Positions 1 to 7,720 of a stretch of DNA of 64,000 nucleotides are shown here, piece after piece. The notes under the pieces were generated by a model that was not told the DNA's origin, ran no database searches, and saw only the letters and a program-made list of their open reading frames with translations. Position 1 is the stretch's first letter. Each line of letters starts with the position of its first letter. The position numbers were made by a program, and so were the translations under genes. Source of the DNA: Acidobacteriota bacterium (GTDB taxonomy: Bacteria > Acidobacteriota > Terriglobia > Acidiferrales > UBA7541); assembly GCA_003225315.1 (NCBI GenBank), contig QHZD01000031.1, positions 1 to 64,000 on the forward strand. The letters are read 5' to 3'.

Positions 1-543
1 ACCCGACAACTTACTTCAGCCGTTTGCCATAAACTGCTCCGTTCACCTCACGCGCAGCGTCCGCCGCACGGGCGGCTTCGTTCTGACGGGCAAGCCGGAA
101 ACTATCGATTCGTCAGTCGGATTAGTACCGATAAACGCGCTTGTATTGACCCGTCTAGCCAAGGACCAAGCCCCCGCGCGTTGCCTTGAATTAGGCCGCG
201 GACCAAATGCCGCGATCAGGTCGACCCGTGCTATCCGCCTTCCTCTTCAATCACTTCCAAATCCCTTGATTCTTTTCTTCACAAGTACCGTGCACCTGTG
301 GTAATATAGTGTTTGATACCCACTCACCTGCTCCGTAGAAACACCACGCATCCGGCTAACCGCCTGTTTCCCCATCCCTTTAATACACTCCTCCCTAACT
401 CCTTTGCGCTCACAATCTTAGCCGACCCCCACCCACTAAACGCTGTTGTGTCAGTCTCTTACAAAAAACCATGGGGGAGGGGTGGGTTCTCGTGTCCCGC
501 AACCTCGCTGTTCTCCTTTATTTCCATTCAGAAAGGTCCAACC
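1..543. other. Leader region without a convincing gene
   Basis: No reading frame here has a plausible start, ribosome site or recognisable product. An open frame does run into the downstream gene from about 313, but its N-terminal part is low-quality sequence and the ATG at 544 is a better start. A possible promoter lies at 278-307. The last 100 bases are G-rich on the plus strand and probably form the 5' untranslated leader of the gene at 544. Confidence 0.5.
278..307 (+). promoter_or_regulatory. Possible promoter for the gene at 544
   Basis: TTCACA at 278-283 and TAATAT at 302-307 are separated by 18 bases. This fits a housekeeping-type promoter, with about 230 bases of leader before the start codon at 544. 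Both hexamers are imperfect, so the call is weak. Confidence 0.25.
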
Positions 544-1089
544 ATGTCACCCAAGACTAGCGTTTCAACTAGCACCACCGTCGATCTCAATTGCCAGCAC
601 ATCAGCCCAAAGGGCCGTCGTTGTCACATGCTGATCGACAAGCATCATCGTCCCGCGAACGGAGCCGGCCGTCCCACACTTTGCGCTTATCACGCTGCGC
701 GTCTCATGGCTGCTGTTCCCGTCGTGGATCCGGAGGTTCTCGCCGCCGAGCTTCTCGCCGACATTGATAGCTTTACGACCGCCGACGAGGTGAATCTTTT
801 CCTCGGCAATCTCGTCCGGCAGCTCGCGCGCAAACGCATCGCCAGACGCGACGCCATCGCCCTTGCCTATATCGCGCAGCTTATTCTGACCAGCCAGACC
901 GCCATGGCCAGGGAAGCTGCACCCGAAGCAGAAGATGACAACCTTCAGCGCTATCTTCTTGAAGGGCTCGGCCGCTCTCGCGAAGCCTTAACCCCAGAGC
1001 AGCAATTGCGGGATAGCTCCGCGGCTGCGTGTCCAGACGCGCCTAGGCCTGCGGACCACAGCGCTGATCGTGAACAGCTCGCATCTTAG
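544..1089 (+). CDS. Small Cys/His-containing conserved-looking protein of unknown function
   Basis: This 181-residue protein is not assigned to a family. Its N-terminal 65 residues contain a spaced Cys/His set (NCQH near 17-20, GRRCHM near 25-30, LCAYHA near 51-56) that could bind a metal. The rest is predicted to be helical and charged, with no signal peptide or membrane segment. The start at 544 was chosen over the longer frame from 313 because GAAAGG lies about 9 bases upstream and the extension reads like untranslated sequence. The downstream gene is 66 bases away on the same strand. A role in DNA or RNA binding is possible because of the zinc-finger-like pattern, but nothing shows it directly. 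Confidence 0.65.
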   Translation: MSPKTSVSTSTTVDLNCQHISPKGRRCHMLIDKHHRPANGAGRPTLCAYHAARLMAAVPVVDPEVLAAELLADIDSFTTADEVNLFLGNLVRQLARKRIARRDAIALAYIAQLILTSQTAMAREAAPEAEDDNLQRYLLEGLGRSREALTPEQQLRDSSAAACPDAPRPADHSADREQLAS

Positions 1090-1155
1090 ATTGGTGGCTG
1101 GACGCCGCCAATTTGACCGCTTCGGCGGGCCGGGATAGCATGCGCCGGTTCTCCA

Positions 1156-1818
1156 GTGGCGACTCCAGACACTCCCGCTGCGATTGCTCCACGGCGTTCG
1201 CCTGCCTTGCTGGTTCTGTGCGCAGTCGGTGCAAGCGGCCTGTTGCTCGCTCTCATGATTTTCTTTGGCGTGGGCCGCTGGCTGGTAGCGGAAGATCCGC
1301 TTGGGAAAGCCAAAGCGATCGTTGTGCTCAGCGGAGCGATGCCGGTGCGCGCCATCGAGGCCGCCAAGCCCTACCGCGAAGGATACGCGCCGGAAGTCTG
1401 GCTGACCCATTCCACGGAACCTGCCGAAACTTTGCAGGAGATGGGCATTCCCTTCGCCGGAGAGGATCATTACGACACTCTCGTCTTGATTCATGAAGGA
1501 GTGCCGGCGGAGGCCATTCACGTACTCGAACCGCCCATCGTGAATACCGCCGACGAAATCAAAGCCGCCTCTGCCCTTGCGCGAGCGAAAGGCGAAGCTG
1601 TGATTCTCGTCACGACAAAAGTCCACACGCGGCGCGTTCGCTTGCTGTGGCGGAGACTCGCGGCTGGCCAAGGGCAGGCCATTGTGCGCGCCGCGTCCGG
1701 TGATCCCTTCGACCCCGGGCATTGGTGGCGTAACACCAGAGATGCTTTGGACGTTGTGCGCGAAGTCCTCGGCGTCTTGAATGCGTGGGCGGGGCTTCCC
1801 CTTCATCCAGCGCAATAA
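1156..1818 (+). CDS. YdcF/DUF218-family membrane-anchored protein
   Basis: A 220-residue protein starting at GTG. Residues about 17-42 form one hydrophobic segment. The rest resembles the DUF218 (YdcF/ElyC/SanA) fold: a hydrophobic strand AIVVLSG near 54-60, an NTADE segment near residue 130, and a second strand ILVTTKVHTRR near 149-159 that matches the family's conserved TS..H..R region. Members such as ElyC and SanA affect envelope polysaccharide or peptidoglycan precursors. Such a role here is inference, but it suits the polysaccharide genes that follow. The arrangement is one anchor with the domain outside the cytoplasmic membrane. The usual family serine is replaced by a second threonine. 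Confidence 0.75.
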   Translation: MATPDTPAAIAPRRSPALLVLCAVGASGLLLALMIFFGVGRWLVAEDPLGKAKAIVVLSGAMPVRAIEAAKPYREGYAPEVWLTHSTEPAETLQEMGIPFAGEDHYDTLVLIHEGVPAEAIHVLEPPIVNTADEIKAASALARAKGEAVILVTTKVHTRRVRLLWRRLAAGQGQAIVRAASGDPFDPGHWWRNTRDALDVVREVLGVLNAWAGLPLHPAQ

Positions 1819-1844
1819 TTTTGCATTTTGGGAAGGGAGGAATT

Positions 1845-2612
1845 TCAGAAAAAGAAAAATCGCTTGCGGCGCGGCGGCAATACGTCTTCTATTTCGGGAA
1901 CGTGCGGCAACGGCCGCCCCTCGAAAGCTGCAAGGGGATTGTCGTGGAACAGCGCGCGCGCCTTCTCTTCGCCAAATTGATCGAGCACGACGTCATAGGC
2001 CGGTTGCAGACGAAGCGGACGCATCCGCGTGTTGTGCGCATCACTGGCGACGAAATGGATGAGTCCCTCGGCGATCCAGCGCATCGCGTCCTGCTGGCAA
2101 CCGGCGCCAAAGCCTCCCGTCAGCGCGCCTGAGGTCACTTGTGCGAAGCATCCCTGGCGTATCCACTTTTTCAGCCGCTCCGGCCGCGAGCGCAAAATGC
2201 CGTTGCGTTCCGGATGGGTGATCACCGGTTGCAGACCGGCAAGTTGAATCTCGTGCAACGTATGGTCCATCGAAGGCGGGATCGAATACTCATTGAACTC
2301 CACAAGCAGGAAATCGCGTTGGTTGATACAAAACTGCCGGCCATCCTTGCGCAACGCCGCGAGGTTCTCCGGGTTGAGGTGAAAATCGCAGCCGGTGGCG
2401 ATTCGCAGCCGGTCGCGAACCTTGGCCTGCAACTCGTCTCGAACGCGGCGCACCCGCGCGAAATCGAAATAGTATTCGCTGTTGGAGTGCGGCGTCGCGA
2501 CGACGTGCGTAATTCCATCGGCAATCGCCGATTCCGCCATGGCTATGGATTCTTCCATGGTGGCGGCGCCGTCATCGAGCCCCGGCAGAATGTGGCAGTG
2601 CAAATCAATCAT
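1845..2612 (-). CDS. CpsB/CapC-type PHP-domain tyrosine-protein phosphatase
   Basis: A 255-residue protein of the PHP metallophosphoesterase family, about the usual length of CpsB/YwqE. Metal-binding motifs occur in the expected order: DLHCHILPGLDDGA at residues 3-16, ATPHSN near 39-44, ITHPERN near 130-136 and ASDAHN near 188-193. Family members dephosphorylate the tyrosine kinase that controls capsule or exopolysaccharide chain synthesis; no cognate kinase is visible in the window. The C-terminus is basic and ends in several phenylalanines. The gene runs opposite to its left neighbour and ends 27 bases from it. It is 16 bases downstream of the TauE/SafE pair on the same strand, so it may belong to that transcript's far end or have its own promoter. 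Confidence 0.88.
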   Translation of the reverse strand: MIDLHCHILPGLDDGAATMEESIAMAESAIADGITHVVATPHSNSEYYFDFARVRRVRDELQAKVRDRLRIATGCDFHLNPENLAALRKDGRQFCINQRDFLLVEFNEYSIPPSMDHTLHEIQLAGLQPVITHPERNGILRSRPERLKKWIRQGCFAQVTSGALTGGFGAGCQQDAMRWIAEGLIHFVASDAHNTRMRPLRLQPAYDVVLDQFGEEKARALFHDNPLAAFEGRPLPHVPEIEDVLPPRRKRFFFF

Positions 2613-2627
2613 TTCGATGAACCGTCC

Positions 2628-3017
2628 TTAGCGCCACCACGCCTCCAGCGCCTGCCACGCACCGAGCAGCACCAGTATCCCCGCAAAAACCTGCCGCATC
2701 CTTCGCGGATTGATTTTCTTCGCCAAAATTCCTCCCGCGATGCCGCCCAAAAATACTCCTGGGATCAACAGCAACCCGGTTCTCCAGGACACGAATCCTT
2801 CCTTCGCGTATGCCATCAGCGCCAGCACTCCCGTAGGTGGTATCAGCGCCACCAGGGAGGTTCCCTGCGCGCGCTGCTGGCTGAACCCAAACAGCAGGCC
2901 CAGCAGCGGCACCAACAGTACACCGCCGCCAATGCCAAACATTCCGGACGCAATTCCACAAACGCAGGCGATCGCAAAGATGCCGGCGCTGCGGCCCATC
3001 GATTCAGGCACGAACAT
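2628..3017 (-). CDS. Half-size TauE/SafE (TSUP) permease, second half
   Basis: A 129-residue, mostly hydrophobic protein with about four predicted membrane helices. It carries the TSUP signature (GMFGIGGGVLLVP near residues 21-33). TSUP proteins export sulfite, sulfoacetate or similar anions and normally have about 250 residues in two such repeats; here only one repeat is present. The start ATG at 3015-3017 was chosen because it overlaps the 3' end of the upstream half by 14 bases, indicating translational coupling, and because the longer frame adds a hydrophilic Cys-rich stretch that duplicates coding sequence of the neighbour. It probably pairs with the upstream product to form one full transporter. 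Confidence 0.8.
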   Translation of the reverse strand: MFVPESMGRSAGIFAIACVCGIASGMFGIGGGVLLVPLLGLLFGFSQQRAQGTSLVALIPPTGVLALMAYAKEGFVSWRTGLLLIPGVFLGGIAGGILAKKINPRRMRQVFAGILVLLGAWQALEAWWR

Positions 3018-3510
3018 TCTCCTGGCCGCTACCAGCCACGCTTGTGTCGATTTGCGTCTTTCGCCAAAGCAGAAATCCAGCCAGCAGGAGGAAGCAGCCG
3101 AACAGTCCTTGCAAGTTCCGGGAGGGTATGGGTAACGCAATCAAACTCCCGGCGTAAGCGCCAAAGAGCATTCCCAGAGCGCACAAGATCCCTGCATGCC
3201 AGTCCACCTGACCCTGCTTCCAGTATTCGCGCAAGGCTCCGAGGCCGATGGGCGGTAACAATATGAAAAGCGAAGTTCCTTGCGCCAGGTGCTGGTCCAT
3301 GTGCAAAAGATAAACCATGGCCGGCACCAGAACTACGCCACCCCCGATGCCCAGAAGGCCCACCAGCACACCAACCCCAAGTCCCAGCAAGAGAATGATG
3401 AATGTCATGGTGACCGGACTGGCCTGCGCGTATCGTTCCGCATATTTCGTCTCAAACCATTCTATCTTCCTCTCTCGGGCCCCGCCAGCAATGTCCCCTT
3501 CTGCACGCAC
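3004..3510 (-). CDS. Half-size TauE/SafE (TSUP) permease, first half
   Basis: A 168-residue membrane protein. After about 34 hydrophilic residues it has four predicted helices and the TSUP motif GLLGIGGGVVLVP near residues 51-63. An internal ATG at 3406-3408 would remove the hydrophilic leader, so the start is uncertain. The gene overlaps the next TSUP half by 14 bases in a different frame. The two products resemble each other (both share the GIGGG core and an AQGTSL segment), as expected for the two repeats of a TauE/SafE transporter encoded separately. The substrate cannot be read from sequence; sulfite or another sulfur oxyanion is the family expectation. Confidence 0.8.
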   Translation of the reverse strand: MRAEGDIAGGARERKIEWFETKYAERYAQASPVTMTFIILLLGLGVGVLVGLLGIGGGVVLVPAMVYLLHMDQHLAQGTSLFILLPPIGLGALREYWKQGQVDWHAGILCALGMLFGAYAGSLIALPIPSRNLQGLFGCFLLLAGFLLWRKTQIDTSVAGSGQENVRA

Positions 3511-3706
3511 CCAATCTTGAGAAATGCACCCCTTTTTTTGTTTGCGCCGAACCTGCTATATTTGACTGTCTTTGTCACGTCGGCCTTGTGGCCTGCAGGT
3601 GGTAGCGTGGCCGCCTGCATCATGGCATCCCCAAAAACGCGAAAGCCTTGATTCCGGCCAACCCGGAGTCATAGATCCAGAAAAAAAGAGGAGTGCGACG
3701 GAACCC

Positions 3707-5062
3707 ATGCCACTCGAACGGAAACCCGAGTTCTTCAAAGGCACCCAACTCAAGGTAGGAATTATTGGCTGCGGGTACGTCGGACTGCCGCTGGCGCTGC
3801 GCTTCGCCGAAGCGGGACACAAGGTTACGGGATTTGATGTTGATCCTCACAAAGTTTCTATGCTCAACGTCGGCAAGTCCTACATCGAGCACATTCCCCA
3901 AAACAAGATTCAGCAGTTCGTGAACAGCAGGCACTTCAGCGCGACGAGCGATTTCGAGAAGCTGAAAGAAGCCGACGCCATTCTGATTTGCGTGCCCACG
4001 CCGCTCGATGAGCGCCGTGAGCCAGATCTGAGTTACGTCGAACAGACCGCCGTTTCGATTTATCCGCATCTGCAAAAGGGACAGCTGGTAGTTCTGGAAT
4101 CGACGACGTATCCGGGCACGACCGAAGAAATGGTTCTCCCCATCCTGGAGAAAAGCGGTTTGCGGTGCCCTATCGCGTCCGGCCAGGAAAACGAAAATAT
4201 CGCGTGCGATTTTTACCTGGCGTTTTCGCCGGAGCGCGAGGATCCGGGAAACAAACAATTTGGTCTGGCGCAGATTCCGAAAGTGGTTGGGGGATTGAAT
4301 CCGCCGAGCGGACGGGCGGCGCAGGCGCTGTACACGCAGGTTGTTGCCCGCGTCGTGCCGGTCAGTTCGACACGCGCCGCGGAAATGGCGAAGCTGCTCG
4401 AGAATATTTTCCGATGCGTGAACATCGCCCTGGTCAACGAACTCAAACAGCTCAGCCTGCGAATGAACATTGACATTTGGGAAGTGATCGACGCAGCGGC
4501 AACAAAACCATTCGGCTACATGCCGTTTTATCCGGGACCGGGACTGGGCGGCCATTGCATTCCGGTGGATCCTTATTATCTTTCGTGGAAGGCGCGCGAA
4601 TATGATTTCTCAACGCGCTTCATCGAGCTGGCCGGCGAAGTCAACACGGCGATGCCGTACCACGTCGTGGACGCGGTGGCGAATTCGCTGAACGATCACA
4701 AGAAGAGCCTGAAAGGCTCCAAGATTCTGGTGCTCGGCGTGGCGTACAAAAAAGACGTGGATGATTTGCGCGAATCACCGACGCTGAAGATCATGCAGCT
4801 TCTGCAACAGCGCGGCGCACACCTGGATTACAACGATCCTTACTTCCCAAAACTGCACAAAATGCGGCATTTCAATTACGAAAACATGAAGTCCGTGCCG
4901 CTGACTCCGCAGACGCTCGGAAGTTATGACGCGGTGGTTATTGCCACCGATCATTCCAGCTACGACTATGCGGCGATCGCGGATGCCGCAAAACTGGTCA
5001 TCGACACGCGCAACGCCACGCGCCGAGTGGTGCGCCACCGCGAGAAAATAGTTCTCTGCTAG
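3707..5062 (+). CDS. wbpA: UDP-N-acetylglucosamine 6-dehydrogenase-like nucleotide-sugar dehydrogenase (WbpA/TviB type)
   Basis: A 451-residue cytoplasmic enzyme that oxidises a UDP-hexose to the uronic acid with two NAD+. The N-terminal Rossmann fold has GCGYVGLPLA at residues 21-30. The segment VPTPLDERREPDLSYV near 96-111 is typical of the WbpA/TviB branch, which uses UDP-GlcNAc rather than UDP-glucose. The active-site cysteine is C284 in GGHCIPVDP, followed by the C-terminal UDP-binding domain. The start ATG at 3707 follows AGAGGAG at about 15 bases. A hairpin with nine-base arms (3594-3602 and 3611-3619, one mismatch) lies in the leader. The next gene, a sugar isomerase, begins 6 bases after the stop, so they form an operon. 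The epimerase at 12607 could act on its product. Confidence 0.88.
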   Translation: MPLERKPEFFKGTQLKVGIIGCGYVGLPLALRFAEAGHKVTGFDVDPHKVSMLNVGKSYIEHIPQNKIQQFVNSRHFSATSDFEKLKEADAILICVPTPLDERREPDLSYVEQTAVSIYPHLQKGQLVVLESTTYPGTTEEMVLPILEKSGLRCPIASGQENENIACDFYLAFSPEREDPGNKQFGLAQIPKVVGGLNPPSGRAAQALYTQVVARVVPVSSTRAAEMAKLLENIFRCVNIALVNELKQLSLRMNIDIWEVIDAAATKPFGYMPFYPGPGLGGHCIPVDPYYLSWKAREYDFSTRFIELAGEVNTAMPYHVVDAVANSLNDHKKSLKGSKILVLGVAYKKDVDDLRESPTLKIMQLLQQRGAHLDYNDPYFPKLHKMRHFNYENMKSVPLTPQTLGSYDAVVIATDHSSYDYAAIADAAKLVIDTRNATRRVVRHREKIVLC

Positions 5063-5068
5063 GCAGCG

Positions 5069-5647
5069 ATGGCCTCGCCTGCTGAAGAGATTCGCCGCCA
5101 ACTCGAGGAAAGCGCTCGCGTCAAGCAGAGTTTTTCCAACGAGCTGATCGGCCGGATCGCACAATTCGCGGAGAAATCCGCAGCGGCGCTGCGCGCAGGC
5201 GGCAAGCTCGTTTTTTTCGGGAATGGCGGGAGCGCCGCGGATGCTCTGCACCTCGCCGCCGAACTGGTCGTGCGGCTGCGAACGGAACGGCCGGGCCTGG
5301 CGGCGCTGGCGCTCACGACGAATCCTTCCGTGCTGACTGCGGCAGGCAACGACTACGGATTCGACCGTATCTTCTCCCGGCAGATTGAATCGCTGGTTGC
5401 GAAGCAAGACATTCTTGTAGCGCTCTCGACGAGCGGCAAGAGCGCTAACATTATTCGCGGAGTGGAAGCTGGCCGTGCTCGCGGCGCGTATCTCGTCGCG
5501 TTTACGGGGGAAACAGGCGGGCAGCTAGCCAGCAAGGTTGATCTCCTCTTGAACGTCCCTTCGAATGACGCGCAGCGCATCCAAGAAAGTCACATCACGA
5601 TCGGGCACATCGCGTGCAGCCTCATTGAAAAACTGGCATCTAACTGA
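5069..5647 (+). CDS. gmhA: SIS-domain sugar-phosphate isomerase, GmhA-like
   Basis: A 192-residue protein the length of sedoheptulose-7-phosphate isomerase GmhA, the first enzyme of ADP-heptose synthesis for LPS core. It shows FGNGGSAADALH at residues 50-61, the family zinc ligands H61 and E65 in HLAAEL, the phosphate-binding ALSTSGKS near 118-125, and ESHITIGHI near 173-181, which supplies the distal histidine. It begins 6 bases after the upstream dehydrogenase and is probably co-transcribed with it. A related role such as DiaA cannot be excluded, but the Zn ligands and the sugar-nucleotide neighbour favour GmhA. No other heptose genes (gmhB, hldE) are in the window. Confidence 0.87.
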   Translation: MASPAEEIRRQLEESARVKQSFSNELIGRIAQFAEKSAAALRAGGKLVFFGNGGSAADALHLAAELVVRLRTERPGLAALALTTNPSVLTAAGNDYGFDRIFSRQIESLVAKQDILVALSTSGKSANIIRGVEAGRARGAYLVAFTGETGGQLASKVDLLLNVPSNDAQRIQESHITIGHIACSLIEKLASN

Positions 5648-5699
5648 GGGATGCTGCTGCCAACGAAGAAATTTATCTCGAGTGATAACTTCCGCTTGG

Positions 5700-6152
5700 T
5701 TAATTGCGACGTTTTCTGACAGTTTCTGCCTGGGATTCGGTGTACTTTATTAGGTCAAAGATTTCCAGATGACCACCCGGATGCAAGCGCCCGACCCAAG
5801 GCGGTTCTCTCTTTTTCCAAGTGCGATCAATCTTGGCCTTGTTTTTCTCGAAGCCCGGAACCCATACGGTCAGATTGTCGTCGTTGCAGTTTGTCGTGAA
5901 AATAACGGACTGGCGATGCCGAAGCAACAAACCGCGATGCCTCAGGATCATGTTCTTGTCTGTAGTTGCTATCAACCATTTATTTGAGGCGCAAAGTGGG
6001 ATTATCTCCTCATCTTTAACGCTCTGCCGATTGCCATACTGCTCGTGGTGGCCAACAACTACAAAATGTACCTCTCTCAGCGCTTTCACCAACTCAGTGT
6101 GCCCGAAGCAATCATCCACGTAGAGGATGCACGGATCATGACGCTTGTACAC
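5700..6152 (-). CDS. VapC45-like PIN-family toxin (putative RNase)
   Basis: A 150-residue protein with a PIN-like layout. The acidic residues expected at the active site are present: D13/D14 in YVDDCFG, D47/E48 in KDEEI and D65 in TTDKN. PIN toxins cleave RNA with Mg2+. Its start overlaps the 3' end of the antitoxin gene by 17 bases, so translation is coupled and the antitoxin comes first, as in most such modules. Size, order and partner type match the VapBC45 branch (M. tuberculosis Rv2018/Rv2019), although the family match was made by eye. The gene sits between oppositely oriented gene blocks, as expected of a mobile accessory module. Confidence 0.8.
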   Translation of the reverse strand: MYKRHDPCILYVDDCFGHTELVKALREVHFVVVGHHEQYGNRQSVKDEEIIPLCASNKWLIATTDKNMILRHRGLLLRHRQSVIFTTNCNDDNLTVWVPGFEKNKAKIDRTWKKREPPWVGRLHPGGHLEIFDLIKYTESQAETVRKRRN

Positions 6153-6849
6153 TGTTCCTCGGGCGCTCGATATGGCTGAGAGCTAGATTGACTGTCTCTG
6201 CGCTCAAATCGTAGTCGTTTGCAATTCGCTGAACAGATTCCCCTGCATTTTTTCTACTAAGGAGCACTTGCACTGGAATTCGCGTCCCAGTTATCACGAG
6301 ACGGCCTGACATTATCTCTGGATCGATCGTGACGGGCGTTTCTTCGCGTTTGCCGGGAATCCAGTATCGCCAAGGATACAATTTAGTGACATCGGCTCCG
6401 ACGCCTTGGATACGAGTAGCAAAAAGGTCAACGACTTGAGGTATTGTCAGTTGGCGATGATGGCTAAGGTCTATATCTCTACGGGGCAGTTTTCCACGCG
6501 CTGGCTTGGTCAAAATTATGTGTTTGAGAAATCTCCTAACGTGCGCCGTTAAAAGTGGGTATTGAGCCCTGCTTTCTCTACGGGCCGCTGCAAGAAGTTG
6601 ACGCGCTTTGTCCATACTCAAATGAAAGTGAGTACGAATAAGTTCAACGTAATATACTTGGGCAATGTCTCGGAAAGACAAAAGGGGCACCGCATACTCA
6701 GCGCCGGAAACTTTCCAAAGTGGCTTTTCCAATATCCAGCGGTGAAGAGTTCGGCGAGACATCCCAAGGAAGAACGCTGCTTCGGGGATAGTATAGGTGG
6801 GGTAATCGCGGAGTCTTTGTCCGCGCTCTCTTGGAATGCGATAGGCCAT
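6136..6849 (-). CDS. VapB45-like antitoxin with HTH and DUF433 domains
   Basis: A 237-residue protein with a MerR/Xre-like helix-turn-helix near residues 22-41 (PEAAFFLGMSRRTLHRWI) and a C-terminal DUF433 domain near 168-228 (IDPEIMSGR, GTRIPV, a conserved IANDYDLS turn). This combination is known for VapB45-type antitoxins, which neutralise the PIN toxin and repress their own promoter. The start ATG follows GAGGA at 7 bases. A 20-base inverted repeat about 85 bases upstream is a candidate operator. Base composition of this module is less GC-rich than the flanking genes, which suggests acquisition by transfer. Confidence 0.8.
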   Translation of the reverse strand: MAYRIPRERGQRLRDYPTYTIPEAAFFLGMSRRTLHRWILEKPLWKVSGAEYAVPLLSFRDIAQVYYVELIRTHFHLSMDKARQLLAAARRESRAQYPLLTAHVRRFLKHIILTKPARGKLPRRDIDLSHHRQLTIPQVVDLFATRIQGVGADVTKLYPWRYWIPGKREETPVTIDPEIMSGRLVITGTRIPVQVLLSRKNAGESVQRIANDYDLSAETVNLALSHIERPRNSVQAS

Positions 6850-6923
6850 TTACTGTCCTCAGAAATCTGCAGCACTGCCTGTAATCGGTCCATTTCGCAT
6901 GGAGCGTTGGCCGTCAGCCTCTT

Positions 6924-6954
6924 AATATAGCTTAATACTTGTTTATCAAAGTAT
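6924..6954 (-). promoter_or_regulatory. Candidate operator/promoter of the toxin-antitoxin module
   Basis: A perfect inverted repeat (ATACTT, 8-base spacer, AAGTAT) spans 6935-6954. Just downstream on the minus strand, TATATT (6929-6924) could serve as a -10 element, which would place the repeat over the spacer and -35 region. Autorepression by the HTH antitoxin would fit. No good -35 hexamer is present. Confidence 0.4.
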
Positions 6955-7206
6955 CGAAATGGGTGAGAGAGTTCTATGTCTGCAGGCGGGGACCAGTCAC
7001 AAGCGAGCACATTTCAGGGTCGAGAAGTAAGCTATCCACTTGCGGCCTCGTCAGGCTGATTGTACGTGAAGGAATATTGAAGCGATCCCCGGGATTCGGG
7101 ACCTACAGCTAATGCTCCACGTTCTGCCCACGGTTCGGCCTTAGTCAACCCTCCTAATCTCCCGCAGGATCGAGTATCTACTGCAATCACCAATCGCGTT
7201 CCCTGA
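6955..7206. other. Intergenic stretch without a gene
   Basis: This AT-richer spacer separates the minus-strand toxin-antitoxin module from the plus-strand MarR gene. Apart from the inverted repeats annotated on either side, no gene, RNA or terminator was seen. Confidence 0.5.
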
Positions 7207-7224
7207 CTGATGCCTAGGTATCAG
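7207..7224. promoter_or_regulatory. Inverted repeat upstream of the MarR gene, candidate operator
   Basis: The 18-base sequence CTGATGCCTAGGTATCAG is palindromic with a single mismatched pair. It lies about 47 bases before the MarR start codon. MarR proteins bind 16-20 base palindromes near their own promoters, so this is a good autoregulation candidate. Confidence 0.45.
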
Positions 7225-7258
7225 GATGAATTTGTGTAACCACAGTAGATGTATATGC

Positions 7259-7270
7259 ATCTATATAGAT
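7259..7270. promoter_or_regulatory. Perfect 12-base palindrome abutting the MarR start codon
   Basis: ATCTATATAGAT is perfectly palindromic and ends one base before the ATG at 7271, where a Shine-Dalgarno sequence would normally lie. It may be a -10 region of a leaderless transcript, an operator half, or both. No SD sequence is seen for this start. Confidence 0.35.
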
Positions 7271-7720
7271 ATGAGCGAATCACCCTTGCCGACATTGCCG
7301 TGTATGTGTGGCAGCTTTCGGAGGACTTCACGGGCGCTCACCCAGATGTATGAGGGGGCGCTCCGGCCACTTAAGCTGCGAGCTACACAGCTCACCATCC
7401 TGCAAGTGCTTTCGCGTGCCGTGGAAGTGCTTCAAGGACAACTCGGCGAAATGCTGGCGATGGACAGCACAAGTTTGACTCGAACCCTCGCCATCATGGT
7501 GCGCCAAGGCTGGATCAGCGAGCGCCGTGGCAAAGACCGGCGGGAACGACGGCTACGTCTGTCCAGCGCCGGAGAGGCGCAACTCAGGCGTGCCCTACCA
7601 GTGTGGGAGAAAGTTCAATCGCGCCTGCGCCGCGAAGTGGGGGAGCAAGCTTGGAATGATCTTCTGCAGATTACACGTCAAATGACAGGTTTGATCACAA
7701 CAAAAGGAGAGTCGTTATGA
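7271..7720 (+). CDS. MarR-family transcriptional regulator
   Basis: A 149-residue protein with the MarR winged-helix layout: a dimerisation helix (RTSRALTQMYEGAL), then LKLRATQLTILQVLSRA, a recognition helix region (MDSTSLTRTLAIMVRQGWISE) and the wing with RGKDRRERRLRLSSAG. MarR proteins bind palindromic operators as dimers and release on ligand binding. The start at 7271 was chosen because the frame upstream (from 7226) adds a Cys-rich stretch overlapping probable operator DNA. It overlaps the downstream membrane-protein gene by 4 bases (ATGA), so the two are translationally coupled and it probably controls that gene. Confidence 0.85.
   Translation: MSESPLPTLPCMCGSFRRTSRALTQMYEGALRPLKLRATQLTILQVLSRAVEVLQGQLGEMLAMDSTSLTRTLAIMVRQGWISERRGKDRRERRLRLSSAGEAQLRRALPVWEKVQSRLRREVGEQAWNDLLQITRQMTGLITTKGESL

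Noticed and set aside
988-1815. Long minus-strand open frame opposite the YdcF-like gene
   Set aside because: It is Arg/Gly/Gln-rich without domain features and covers two plus-strand genes with better starts and recognisable content. It is a codon-bias shadow.
2139-3266. 375-codon plus-strand open frame
   Set aside because: It lies across the CpsB-type and TSUP genes on the opposite strand, both of which have clear motifs. The frame's product has no domain.
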